Program-made: the position numbers and the translations under genes
Source of the DNA: Phragmites australis
Taxonomy: Eukaryota > Streptophyta > Magnoliopsida > Poales > Poaceae
Direction: 5' to 3'
Assembly (NCBI RefSeq): GCF_958298935.1
Contig: NC_084938.1
Coordinates: 3,975,501-4,039,500 of the forward strand
Length of the DNA stretch: 64,000 nt
Shown: piece after piece, positions 1 through 11,295 of the stretch
How the letters are laid out: every line of letters starts with the position of its first letter
How positions within the stretch are numbered: the stretch's first letter is position 1
The notes under the pieces: generated by a model
Told to the model about the DNA's origin: nothing
Seen by the model: the letters and a program-made list of their open reading frames with translations, nothing else
Databases searched by the model: none

Positions 1-1201
1 GTTTTGACTCTTGCGGTAAATTTCATGATGAGTTTGGATTTTTAACGAATTTCAATTGTTTTTTTTTTTTTGGTAGTTTTAGGTGTTGGTCCACATGTAT
101 GGTTAGCAACATTGTTTTTTAATTCCTATTATTATATCTATAACATGAGCATTATAGGCTCAACATAGTGCCACAACTCACAAGTGTCACTAACTAGATG
201 AACCTGGGTTTGGTGGCTGGAAGTTGGCCCTAGGCGTAGTAGGACACTAGGCCTCCCTTGATCAGCAAAACCAAAATAGTCATTGCCTATTCATATTTGC
301 CAAGACAGATTGTGGGGAAAGTGAAGTTACATTTAGTGGTTCGCTACCGGAAATGGGGCTCAGAATTGTAGGTATCACTAGTCAAGATAGGTGCGTCCGT
401 TGTCTCCCCATTTAAGGATCATCTGAATCATCGCATAGAAAGCAAAGGAAATGCTGGTAGAATCATCAAAATTCAAGATTGTATTGGAATTTGAAATAGA
501 CAATAAGAAAAAAAAGGAATTTGGCTGAAAATAGAGTTAGTAAATAAAAATAAAGAAAAACTACTTCTATTGAGTAAACTTTTCTCTGTTTCTCATGTGT
601 GAAGACATGCACTTTTGTTAGACGCTAGACCACCCTAATCCTTAACTTCTTAAATTTTTGTAGAATCTATTGTGATGATTTGGATGGTTGCTTGTCGGAG
701 AGAGTGTTGGAGCATCGAATAGGTGGGCTGCACCAGATATCTTCTGTAGGAGTTGCATACCCTTCTGCACTTTAGCATAACTTATGAGCCTCATAGAATA
801 GGTGGGCTGCACTGGATATCCCCCATGTCCTAGAATTTTTGGAGTTAGAAGCTGTTGCTTTTATTATTGAAACATCTGATGCGTAAAATATGAGGATGTT
901 AAAACATTGCACCTTCTAAACCAAGGCTATTTGTACCTCTACAGGGGGCCTACCTGGTATCAGAAAATTTTCTTATTGGGAACTTCAGGAGTATTTCTTC
1001 TTTTTTTATTAGGAAGTGCCTATTACTAGTAGTATGATCGACAACTGATACAAAGAACCTGGCTGCTCTCTGCTAACTGCCTAACTCAAATAATCAAATA
1101 CAGATCTATTTGTGATGTTTCTTTGCTCAAATAATTAAAATGCAGTGAGACATTTCTTTGCTTATTGATTAACTGATATTCATGCTTTCATCCTTTGTCA
1201 G
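1..1201 (+). other. Upstream intron(s) of the partial gene at 1202; no exon recognised
   Basis: This AT-rich stretch precedes the acceptor AG at 1200-1201. I see no exon-like reading frame in it. It is most simply intron sequence of the gene whose last two exons follow, with earlier exons outside the window. That assignment is inference from position only. Confidence 0.4.
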
Positions 1202-1868
1202 GAGCGCTTCTATAGAACATCATTTCCGTTCAGACCAGTTCCTAGAGCCCCCGAAGGGACATCTTCATCAACTCCTGCTACTGCCAATATAATTGCTCCG
1301 GCATCTCAAGCTAACCTGACTGCATGTACTACCACTTTCTTCTTGAGCCCGCGAAGTGATCCGTCATCGTTGCCTCCTCCAAAGGCAGATCCTCCAGCAG
1401 AGAATAAGGATTTGGAACTGGCTGTTGCCCCGCCCTCCCAACAGACCATGACCAATCTCTCTTCCCAGAATGCGGTAGGCGTGATTCAAGTCATTTAAAC
1501 TAATAATTTTTTTGGAAGTTACTATGTCATTGACAGTTGTCCAAATAAACATTAGCATTCTATTAGCAATACATCAATAAAAGCATGAATTAAGGACACT
1601 TGTTGTCTGTAACTTTGTATGATCCCATCATCCCATACCTGCTGCTTTTTTTCTGGTCACCGAAGTTCTTGCGCACGTTGACGTGGGGCCTATTTTTGCA
1701 ACTTTTTTATGTTACTTCTGTGCATGCTTTTAGGAACTGGCACAAGCTTAACTAATCATTTTCGCTGCATTTGTATGCCGGTCGAACTGGTTGCAGTTCA
1801 TGTGCATGAATGGTTCTCTGTATTAGGTCCTGGCAGAAGGTAGAGCATATTATCAGTGGAGAAAGTGA
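1202..1868 (+). CDS. 3'-terminal exons of a gene, possibly a SHAQKYF-class MYB-related factor (partial)
   Basis: Two exons are visible: 1202-1474 after an AG acceptor, ending at a GT donor, and 1827-1868 after TATTAG, ending in TGA. Both junctions are phase 0, and together they give about 104 residues. The protein is Ser/Pro/Thr-rich with a late acidic-hydrophobic stretch (KDLELAVAPP) that resembles the LxLxL-like tails of one-repeat SHAQKYF MYBs such as MYBS/MCB1. No DNA-binding domain is in the window, since earlier exons lie upstream. My recollection is that a MYB-related gene sits next to MYB103L in rice, which supports this call, but it is memory and not a search. Any other Pro/Ser-rich nuclear protein is possible. 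The 3' UTR probably runs to about 2140. Confidence 0.45.
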
Positions 1869-3871
1869 CTGAAAAAGAGGAAAACATAATGTTTTTCCAG
1901 CCGTCGGCTTTTCTCCTGAACCTCATGGTTTGTATTATGGTACAGAACAGCTTGGTATCTGGCTGGTGTAACTGAAAGTGTTAGATTGGAATCTTTTGTG
2001 AATGAGAATTGTACTTTAATACATATCTCCTTGAAGTCTCTGAAGGAATAGTACTTGGTGCAGAATGCAGAATTGAGAACTAAGAACAAGGGAAACACTT
2101 GACCCAAATGCAGGATTGAGCATCTCTGCATCGATCATCTTTAGTCCTTGTTTGGAACATTGAAATTTTTAGGAATTTTATCTGATTTACATTTTGTAGG
2201 ATATTTCCCGTTTATCTTTTTTTCTTGATTTTTTTCGGTGATCATATATACAAAATGCATGAACCCCATTGATTGAAGCCTTTGGGTTGTCTATCGAACA
2301 GTTAGCCACGATGTGTGTCGTCCCTTGCCGCAGTCTCTTCACTCCTTTTTCCACAATCGACTACTCATCCAGATTAAAACGCAAACACACGATTAAATAA
2401 ATCAAAAGAAAAGATGAAATCAAAGAGTATCACTGACACCACTGTCCTTCAGCCTTTTAATGTAAGTATGAATCAACCTGTCGGCTGCCAAGACCTCAGC
2501 ACAAACAAAAAAGCAAGCAGATTTTGGACAAAGAAAACCCAAAAGCCAAATGAAGTATATAAGAACAGTAAGTTGTCGGCTTGCCATGTCCAGTACTGCA
2601 TTTCAAACCCTAACAAACTCTGATGTTGGAAGGCGGGAAAATGATGTTCATACACATGTCAAATGATCCATGGAGCTAGCTATCTGAGATTCGATGCCTC
2701 ATCCAAGTTACGTTGTCCCGAGCTGCATCCTTACGAAAGTCACACACCACAGAGACAAAATCATCATGACACTGCTACACTAGATCACTACACGCAGCTG
2801 CTGCTAGAACAGAAACCTGTTTGGGATACGTCCTAAATCCGTCTGCCATTTGGAGTTCGATCTGTAGTAGTGGAAGCACGAGACTCGTCTGACCACACTG
2901 CAAAATCATGCTAAAAATGCACTCTTTCCATGGAAGCAATGCAAGCAAGCCAAGAAATTAAAAGTAATAATCAGCTAAAAAGCGTGCTTTAATCCATCGT
3001 CGGTCCACAGTGATATGCGATGGATCGTATCCATCAGCTGCGCGTGACGCTGCAGCTAATTCTCTCCATCGCTTTGCCAAAGTCCAACTCCACCTAATGA
3101 ACCGCACAAAGTTAGTGATACAAAAGTTTTTTTCACCGACGACAATAATTAGTTATCGGGTGTACATCGGCTGTCACTGGACATTCGTATGAATCATTTG
3201 ATGAATATAATCCAGAATGAGACGGATATGGATGAATGCATATAATAACGTACACCACTGCTTCTGCATGCGATGCCTTCCTTTCATGTCGTTCTCTCTC
3301 TTGGACGAACGTACTTGTCAACATGGGCCTATGCCTGCCTTGTCTCACGAAGAAGCTGCCTCTCCAATAATCAATTGCTATATATTTTACTTGTTCTTCT
3401 CAACACATGCCTAGCTAGGAATTGCACTCATCGATCGAGCTGCAAATAAAGCTCATTGCATTGTGCCCTGCTGGCTAACGGAGCACCTAACAATATTCCC
3501 TCGAGATTTTCATGGACATTATATTACATTTAGGCCCACACCTAGGGCTGCAAATTTGCCCCTGTCCTGGTCTGACATCTGAACACACACATTAGTGTCA
3601 GCGTGTGTGTAGGATGTGACACGCAGGGGACATTCTTGGATGAGGGTGATGCAACAAGTCTCGCCACTTGACGAATTAATTTCATGCTTGGGCTCTAAGG
3701 AACCAATGCATGCATGCATATATGCATGTTGTGCTTGTACCAGCACATCTCAGCTCATGCAACAGTTAGCTCTGTCAGTTCAGGTTTTGGGGGCCATATA
3801 TATATATATATAGATATATATATTGGCGTTGATTAATATCACAATATGGGTGTAGTACTCTTGATTATGTA
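1869..3871. other. Intergenic region between the two convergent genes
   Basis: No convincing coding sequence. The first ~270 bases are probably 3' UTR of the upstream gene. An AT dinucleotide microsatellite lies at 3795-3824. Short frames on both strands have no recognisable protein features. Confidence 0.5.
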
Positions 3872-4125
3872 CTCCCTCCATTTCAAAATATATGGCGTAT
3901 TAGGATTATGAAAAGTCAAATTTTGTAAATTTTGATCAACAATTAGTCAAATTATGTGTATGTTTGGTGTACAAAAGATGTACCAATAGATTCGTATTTC
4001 ACATATGTTTTAGTAAGATATTGGTTTCATAGAAATTGATGATATATTGTAGGAGAAATTAATGGTAAAAGTATACTTTCAAAGAGTTTTTCAATCATAA
4101 TACTCCCTATAAAAAATAGAGGGAG
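3872..4125. mobile_element. Stowaway-type MITE, 254 bp
   Basis: It starts CTCCCTCCATTTCAAAATA and ends with the inverse AAATAGAGGGAG. It is flanked by TA on both sides (3870-3871 and 4126-4127), the hallmark target duplication of Tc1/Mariner-derived Stowaway MITEs. There is no coding capacity. It lies 3' of the MYB gene. Confidence 0.85.
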
Positions 4126-4336
4126 TAATATTTAAGCAAGAGTTATCAGCCCTTCAAGCTAGATGAACATAAGAGAAATGTGTTGCCGTTTTGTTAAGTC
4201 ATCTCACCTAGCGTTGATCAAAATGTGTATATATCTATTCTGTAAAGTTCCAATATTGCACCATGCGTGGATTGTGATGTTAGCTATGTGGGTTCATGGA
4301 AATGCTATATGCAGTTCTTATGAGTGTCTGTGTACA

Positions 4337-4337
4337 C

Positions 4338-4371
<34 letters not shown>
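4337..4371. repeat. Compound (GT)n(TA)n microsatellite
   Basis: An uninterrupted GT run passes directly into a TA run. It is an ordinary simple-sequence repeat, likely polymorphic in length. Confidence 0.9.
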
Positions 4372-5517
4372 TAACACATTCATTTACTGAAAATTAAAAT
4401 ACAATAATTGATATGAAAACTTCAAATGTAAGAAACAAAGAGTTACCGGACAGTGGAAAAGAAACAAAGGGTTGCCCGTTAGAAACTAATTTTCATGATA
4501 ATTATATATACCGTCAGGCACTTGGAATGCTCGTGACGTTCTACCGCTCACAGAATTAGTCTGACAGTTCCCCATCGAAAAATAGTTTCCTTATGGTTTT
4601 TGTATTTATATTTCTCTGATGATTTTATATGTATTAAAGAATCAAATTATATACCTTCATAAACTAATTAACCACACATTCAACGATGACTATTGTTATA
4701 TGTATTAAAGAATCAATTTTGACAAGATTTTAAATTTCCCTTCGATCTACATGTGTGACAGAGACGACGCACATACTCGATCACCTCTCTCAACTCTGAC
4801 GTACGTTTATGCGGTTTTTTACTTGTACAAGCGGTCGCTGTAGGTATGAAAATGTTAATTTTGGACTACACATCCATCCGTGACACCATTCGCTTTCGAT
4901 TTTTATACATATGAAAGCCATATGTTGGATTTGCAATATATAGTTAAGCACCAATTTATTACACTTGATCTTAGCCAATTTATTCTGTTCTTACACAAGA
5001 AAACAAACAGATTACGAGAAACAGAAACAAGAAAGTAGTTGATAACTAGATACATCCATCCACATCCACATGCATGCGCAATCTATAGCACAAACAAACA
5101 CAAGAATCCAAAGCAGAAAAGAGTGGCTCCTTTTCAAACCTTTTTCCTTTTCATTTGTGTCATGTTGCTTATTTTAAATTCACTTAGATACATCAATCAA
5201 ATTACACTCCGAGTGCAACGCTATGCAGCCATGCATGCGTGCAGTTTCTCTTTGCAAAAACCCAATTAACATGTACACACTCTTCAGTCTTCACTCCAAA
5301 CAAAAAAAAAAAGGTTAAAACAAATGGAAAAATCCAAATGAAAAAAATGAAATATCCAACACAATAAATTACACGCTCCTTTAGAAAACCTCTTTTTTTA
5401 TGTATAGACAGATCAGATCGGGTGAGAGCTAGAGAGGGAAGAGATAGATCAGATCAGATGAGATCAAGAAGGAGAGAGAGAGAGAGATCAGAGATAGATG
5501 CATGCACACCAGCTTAA
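4372..5517. other. 3' flank of the MYB gene with a purine-rich GA tract
   Basis: No gene is seen. The part next to the MYB stop codon (about 5280-5517) is probably its 3' UTR. It includes a GA/GATC-rich tract at about 5415-5500, which reads as CT-rich in the MYB transcript. Nothing else is recognisable. Confidence 0.5.
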
Positions 5518-7342
5518 TCATGCATGGTCATTTGGTCCCATAAAAAGGAGGGAGTGAGCACCACTTTGCATGGCTTCCAGGTTGGACGGTGTTAGTTCCT
5601 GGTCATCGTCCCACATCAGCAAGTGCTGCGCCGACTCGTCGTCCCACTGCTCGTGCTGCCCTAGCTCCTCTTCCTGCTTCTGCTGCTCGTAGTAGCAGCA
5701 GCCGCCGCCGTTCGCCGTGTCGACCGCTTGGCCATTGTTGCCTTCGGGATGATCGCCTCTTTCCTCACCTAAGCTGCAGTCCATGACTCCCATGCCCATG
5801 CTTATACCGTCCACCAGGGGAGGCAGCTGGTAGCTCGGCGCGTCCATCGCCGCCGCCGTGAAGGCGAGGAACGGGTGCTGCAGCTGGGCCGCCGTCGACG
5901 TCAGCGACGACGGATGGTTGACGCTGCTGACGTCGAACATGAACAAGGGGCAGTGTGGAGGCAGTGGCGCCTGCGGCGATTCTTGGCCGCCGCCAGTCGC
6001 CAGCTTTGGCGGCAGAGCTAGGCTCTGGCTGATGATGGCGTCAAGCTGGTGGTCCGCCGCGCTGAACGGTGTCTGCAGGTGGCCGTGCACTACATCCAAC
6101 GCCGCCGTGCTGCATGGAGGGCTCGTCGTCGTCGCCGACGAGCTCGTTGTGCTCGCTGGCTTGCGGATCTTCTTCTTGATCCATGAGTTCCAATAGTTCT
6201 TGATCTCGTTGTCAGTCCGGCCGGGCAAGTGGCTGGCAATGTGGGCCCACCTGCAGAAGGGAGAGACAAGGCTGTGGTCATGTACACATCAGCTAGGTGT
6301 TGCATCACTTTGGACTAAGCCTTTGTTTTCAAGTAATGCAATCCTTAATTATACTGCTTGATTTGTTATAGTCGTGTTCAAGTCTAACTAGAAGAAAAAG
6401 GACTTATTAATTGGCACGATTCGCCATGTATATATGATGTCAAGCTGATGTATGTACAGATCACTAATGAATTAACATTGAGAGGAAAAATTGAAAAAAG
6501 ATATATATTAGCTAGCGAGAGATAAATACCATCATACGACACTTCAAATCACAATTAATTAATTTTGAAGAAATTTCAGATCACTTGTGTCGTTTGATGT
6601 TACATACAAGATCGATCGCTAAGTCAATGTGCCACGGGATGAAAATGCAGCGAGGAGAAAATTCGAAAGAAGAAGATGAAGCATCAACCAGTAGCGATTT
6701 CCAGCCAAGGCAGCATTGCCAAATCAAGAACACAATAATTGAGCTTGGGATCGAATTCATCGAGATACGAACAAGAAACACACCAACGTGGCGGGTTCAC
6801 CATTTTTTGTTAGTAATTGACAACCCAAGCTGATTCACTATCGATCCTAGCCATGTAAGTAATTTGCAGAAAATAAGTAGATGAAGAGAGAGATTAACTA
6901 ATGGAAATTAAGCTCACACCAACTCTTGAGACCTACCTGTTGCCAACAATGGCGTGGAGGCTGATGATCAGCTTCTCCTCCTCAGCCGTGAACCGGCCTC
7001 GCCTGATGTCCGGTCTGAGGTAGTTGATCCACCGCAGCCGGCAACTCTTCCCACACCGTTGTAGACCTACACACAACCATGCATCACATTGCACAAATTA
7101 GCTTCATCAAGCAAATTAAATCACCCAGCAATGTTCATCCAAGAACAAGAACCCAAATAATGATCATCTCAATCAAGTCATGGATCGGCGATCGAGTCGA
7201 GAGACCTACCGGCTTTCTCGGGGACCTCGCTCCAGCATCCGTAGCCATGGGTGGTGATGTATCTGATGAGCTTCTCATCCTCCTCAGGAGACCACAGCCC
7301 CCTCTTCACCTTCTGCTGGTTGCAGCAGGAGTGATGCCCCAT
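5518..7342 (-). CDS. MYB103: R2R3-MYB transcription factor, MYB103-type secondary-wall regulator
   Basis: Three exons on the minus strand: 7342-7210, 7066-6937 and 6250-5518, all with GT-AG introns. They total 996 nt, or 331 residues. The start [17 protein letters not shown] is the hallmark N-terminus of the MYB103/MYB26 clade. R2 (about residues 12-62) and R3 (about 65-113) carry the regular Trp spacing; R3 ends [20 protein letters not shown], closest to Arabidopsis MYB103 (At1g63910) and rice OsMYB103L. Intron positions after codon 44 and within the R3 RW pair are typical of R2R3-MYBs. The Ser/Thr/Ala-rich linker and acidic C-terminus (Trp-Asp-Asp repeats, HLLMWDDD) fit an activation domain. 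The family acts in the nucleus, downstream of SND1/MYB46, on cellulose and lignin genes of secondary walls. The reading frame is intact. MYB26-like is the main alternative, but the R3 sequence favours MYB103. Confidence 0.93.
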
Positions 7343-7476
7343 GCACAACACACAGTCACACACAACCTTGATAACTAACTTGTTATGGATAGCTAGCTTA
7401 ACTATAGCTAGCAAAGTGTGTTATAACTATGTATCAAAAGCTAGCAATATGACACATATCATATATGGGTGCAAAT

Positions 7477-7490
7477 GGTTGGTTGGTGTT
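7477..7490 (-). promoter_or_regulatory. Tandem AC-element / SMRE-like sites upstream of the MYB gene
   Basis: On the gene's strand this reads AACACCAACCAACC, two overlapping ACCAACC cores about 135-150 bp upstream of the ATG. ACC(A/T)A(A/C)(C/T) is the known binding site of MYB46/MYB83-type secondary-wall regulators. Position and clustering make it a plausible promoter element. Function is inferred. Confidence 0.5.
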
Positions 7491-9218
7491 CAGGCCTTTT
7501 AAAGTGATCGAGCTCTCTTGGCTTGCCCCCTTCTTCCTCTTCTAGCTCCAGTTCCTGCCTCCTTCACTCTTCTTCGTCGATTAATTAAATTAAACTAAAT
7601 CCTCGATTAGTTTCTTCGCTTGTTGAGGGATCCTCCTGATTTAAGCAAGTATACAAGGCCTCATCACGACACTTCCTTTCAATTGCATTTCCATGGTGAG
7701 GGCCCTGCCCTTGTTCCACTATAATTGGTGCTTCCTATCTAACCCTACAGCGACATGGCATCAAACATGTAGCTAGAAAGAAATTGCTTCTTCACTATTA
7801 TGCAGCATAACAACCTGGTAGCTACATGTACACTTGCATGGACGCGATCTTGTGATGTACATGGCATCAGTACGAAGCATGATAGCACCATAACTAACTT
7901 GCAGAAATCTATATGCATGATACAAGGGATTGAAATTTCGCCAATTTCAGAAAATTCAAAGTGGAACAAAATATCTAATTTTTTTTAAAAAAAATCACTG
8001 ATATGTGGAACTCACAAAGCAGATGACAAAAAATGATTGAAGTTTCAACGAAATTTCGTGAATTTCGGCCTTTTCACTGGTGAAAAAAAAATTATAAAAC
8101 GAATTGAAATCCCTGATAGATACTGTTGTGGGGTAATATATATGTATTGTACACACATGTGGTAATATATATGTATTGTATATCATGCAAGTTGGTGTTG
8201 CTGTCAAGAGAAAATAAAAGTGCATAGATATGTGCCTTTGGGTGCTCCTGTTGGTAGTTAGCAAGCAAATGTGGAGTTTGGTATGTAGTCGACACAAGAT
8301 TATGCGTGATCTTGATGTCAACCTACTTTTTGATGTGAGTTGAAATGAAAATTGAGGTATCTCCTGATTGGGATTTGGGATATTCAGATTTCTATGTATG
8401 TATATTCATGATCTCAATAGCAATCATTGCTATTTTTGCTTGGCTATTTTCAATAAATGGGATATGTACCTTCTTCCATTCTACCCAAACAAAGTAATAA
8501 TACAGACTATGTTTCCCCCTGAAAAACTGTATGTGTTAATTGAAAGTGTCTAGTTTAATTAAATGAAATTATCTCCCTTCGGAAAAACACACAGCCTGTA
8601 GAATTGAATGTGGATCCATTTTTAACAATTCAAATATCGTATCAACAAGGTCTCTCACTAATATAATAATTTATTATTATATTATAAAATCCAATTATGT
8701 GGGGTTAAAATTAATCTCTCAGAAAAAAGTAGAATATAATGTGCTGTGAGTTCCCGCAACAAAGAAAAATATCTCGCCCTGTAGAAATTGAACTACAAGA
8801 TTGTGATATATACAAGACTGCGAATGTATTTAAACTAAGATAAGAAAGAGTATATGATCAAGCAGCAAAAACACCCTCATTAGAATATACTCTAAATCAA
8901 ATTCGAGATTTGGAACAATCCAAGGAGCATACTAGACCAGAGATCTGCTGGGTGGGTGTGAGCCTCCATATTTTTTTTTTTAAAAAAAGACCAGAGATCG
9001 TGCAACTGCAAGGCGCACGATATTACTTTCTACAAATTTGAATGGAAATTTTTATTATCAGTGACTGAGAAAATAATTCAGGTGGAATATTTTATCCAGA
9101 TTGTTGAGAATGCCAATTGAAGACAATTAGAAAGAGGTATGTTCTAGATTGCGTTATACGAATTAGCTATAGTCTTTAAATGTAAGTTCTAGACTCTTGA
9201 TTTATTAAGTGTCTTCTT
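7491..9218. other. Intergenic, upstream of the MYB gene; minor 29 bp direct repeat
   Basis: No coding sequence recognised. A 29 bp unit containing GGTAATATATATGTATTGTA occurs twice in tandem at 8132-8189. The rest is AT-rich unique-looking sequence. Confidence 0.5.
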
Positions 9219-9512
9219 TTGTACATATTTCTTTTTCATCGAATTGAAATCCAATGGTGGGAAGATAGGCTTCCCCAACGCATCCTGTTGCACTCAATTC
9301 TAATACAAGCTAAAGATTTTGAGATAAAAGTATATTTAGGTTTCGAAGCAGAAAAAAATCTTATGAAACGGAGAGGCTTGCAAGATTGCTGGTTTTGCCA
9401 AACAGATATACTAATGCATAGTGAAATTGTAACACACATTCATAGTTCAAAAATGCTCTTAGAAGAAGCACATGAATTTCCTTTTCCAAGCTATATTTTC
9501 CCGGACATATAA
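9219..9512 (+). CDS. Unrecognised 97-residue ORF, start of the tandem array
   Basis: An open frame of 97 codons whose last ~49 codons fall in the first copy of the tandem repeat. Composition is protein-like (WWEDRLPQR, WFCQTDILMH, EEAHEFPFPSYIF). I do not recognise a family. Copy 2 (9881-10027) preserves the last 49 codons from the internal Met with a few substitutions. In copy 3 a 4-base TATA insertion near 10470 brings an early stop. It may be a fragment of a captured exon rather than a working gene; no promoter or splice signals are clear. Confidence 0.25.
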   Translation: MYIFLFHRIEIQWWEDRLPQRILLHSILIQAKDFEIKVYLGFEAEKNLMKRRGLQDCWFCQTDILMHSEIVTHIHSSKMLLEEAHEFPFPSYIFPDI

Positions 9513-10932
9513 TATTTTATAGATAAGCAAATGGTTCTTTTTGGTTCAAGGAATCAATATGTAACGTTGTTCTTGGTACTAGATTCTTTGTAACGTAACA
9601 ATGAAAATGGTTCTAATCCATCATTATCTAACAAGTGGTCCTATCTGCTTTTCTCTAAGAAAAAAATCGTGTACATCTTGGAAGAAACTGGATTGAACAA
9701 CTGATGCATGCACTATATTATTAATCGTCGCTAGAAAGTAAACACCGTGAATAATGGCTGATGACTAAGACTCGCAGGAACAGAAATTGTGGAGTTGAGG
9801 ATTAATTATTTTGAAATGAATATATAGAAGCCTATTTGTAAACTGAATTAATTTACAGAAGCAAATATGAAAAAAATCTTATGAAACGGAGAGGCTTGCA
9901 AGATTGCTGGTTTTGCCAAACAGATATACTAATGCATAGTGAAAGTGTAACACACTTTCATAGTTCAAAATTGCTCTTAGAAGAAGCACATGAATTTCCT
10001 TTTCCAAGCTATATTTTCCCGGACATATAATATTTTATAGGTAAGCAAATGGTTCTTTTTGGTTCAAGGAATCAATATGTAACGTTGTTCTTGGTACTAG
10101 ATTCTTTGTAACGTAACAATGAAAATGGTTCTAATACATCATTATCTAAAAAGTGGTTATCTAAAAAGTGGTCCTATCTGCTTTTCTCTAAGAAAAAAAT
10201 CGTGTACATCTTGGAAGAAACTGGATTGAACAACTGATGCATGCACTATATTATTAATCGTCGCTAGAAAGTAAACACCGTGAATAATGGCTGATGACTA
10301 AGACTCGCAGGAACAGAAATTGTGGAGTTGAGGATTAATTATTTTGAAATGAATATATAGAAGCCTATTTGTAAACTGAGTTAATTTACAGAAGCAAATA
10401 TGAAAAAAAAATTATGAAACGGAGAGGCTTGCAAGATTGCTGGTTTTGCCAAACAGATATACTAATGCATATATAGTGAAAGTGTAACACACTTTCATAG
10501 TTCAAAATTGCTCTTAGAAGAAGCACATGAATTTCCTTTTCCAAGCTATATTTTCCCGGACATATAATATTTTATAGGTAAGCAAATGGTTCTTTTTGGT
10601 TCAAGGAATCAATATGTAACGTTGTTCTTGGTACTAGATTCTTTGTAACGTAACAATGAAAATGGTTCTAATCCATCATTATCTAAAAAGTGGTCCTATT
10701 TGCTTTTCTCTAAGAAAAAAATCGTGTACATCTTGGAAGAAACTGGATTGAACAACTGATGCATGCACTATATTATTAATCGTCGCTAGAAAGTAAACAC
10801 CGCGAATAATGGCTGATGACTAAGACTCGCAGGAACAGAAATTTCAGTGGAGTTGAGGATTAATTATTTGAATTGAATATATAGAAGCCTATTTATAAAC
10901 TGAGTTAATTTACAGAAGCAAATATGAAAAAA
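9347..10932. repeat. Tandem triplication of a ~520 bp unit
   Basis: The landmark TTATGAAACGGAGAGGCTTG recurs at 9361, 9879 and 10412 (10412 lacks only surrounding bases), giving periods of 518 and 533 bp. Long stretches are nearly identical. Copies 2 and 3 share substitutions absent from copy 1 (for example GAAAGTG instead of GAAATTG), so the second duplication is the younger. Copy 2 has an extra 14 bp repeat (GTGGTTATCTAAAAA). Confidence 0.92.
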
Positions 10933-11041
10933 ACATTTGTTAGCATGTTTTCCCCTAAAGAAAGTTTACCTTTAATTTGTAAAACAAAAATATCCACAGT
11001 GCAAAGAGGTCATCCAAAAGAACAAAGAGGTATAGCTTATA

Positions 11042-11295
11042 CTCCATCTGATTACAAATATAAGTCGTTTTAGCCAACTCAACTATTCTTTAAATATAAA
11101 TCATTCTCAAGCTTCTATGCACTTTTTTCTCTTTTATTCTTTTTTTACCCTTATTTAATAAATATTACCACTCTCACAAATGAATGCGTCATCTTTTTCA
11201 ATACAGAATAAATAAGGAGCAACAAGTTCATTCGATCTACTTTCTTAATTCTTATGTATAAATCTAAAATAACCTACATTTGCAATCGGTGGGAG
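11042..11295. mobile_element. Stowaway-type MITE, 254 bp
   Basis: Begins CTCCATCTGATTACAAATATAAG and ends with the inverse GCAATCGGTGGGAG. TA is present on both sides (11040-11041, 11296-11297). Internal sequence is AT-rich and non-coding. Confidence 0.75.

Noticed and set aside
9347..10932. CRISPR-like array
   Set aside because: Units of ~520 bp without short repeat/spacer structure, and the genome is a plant's.
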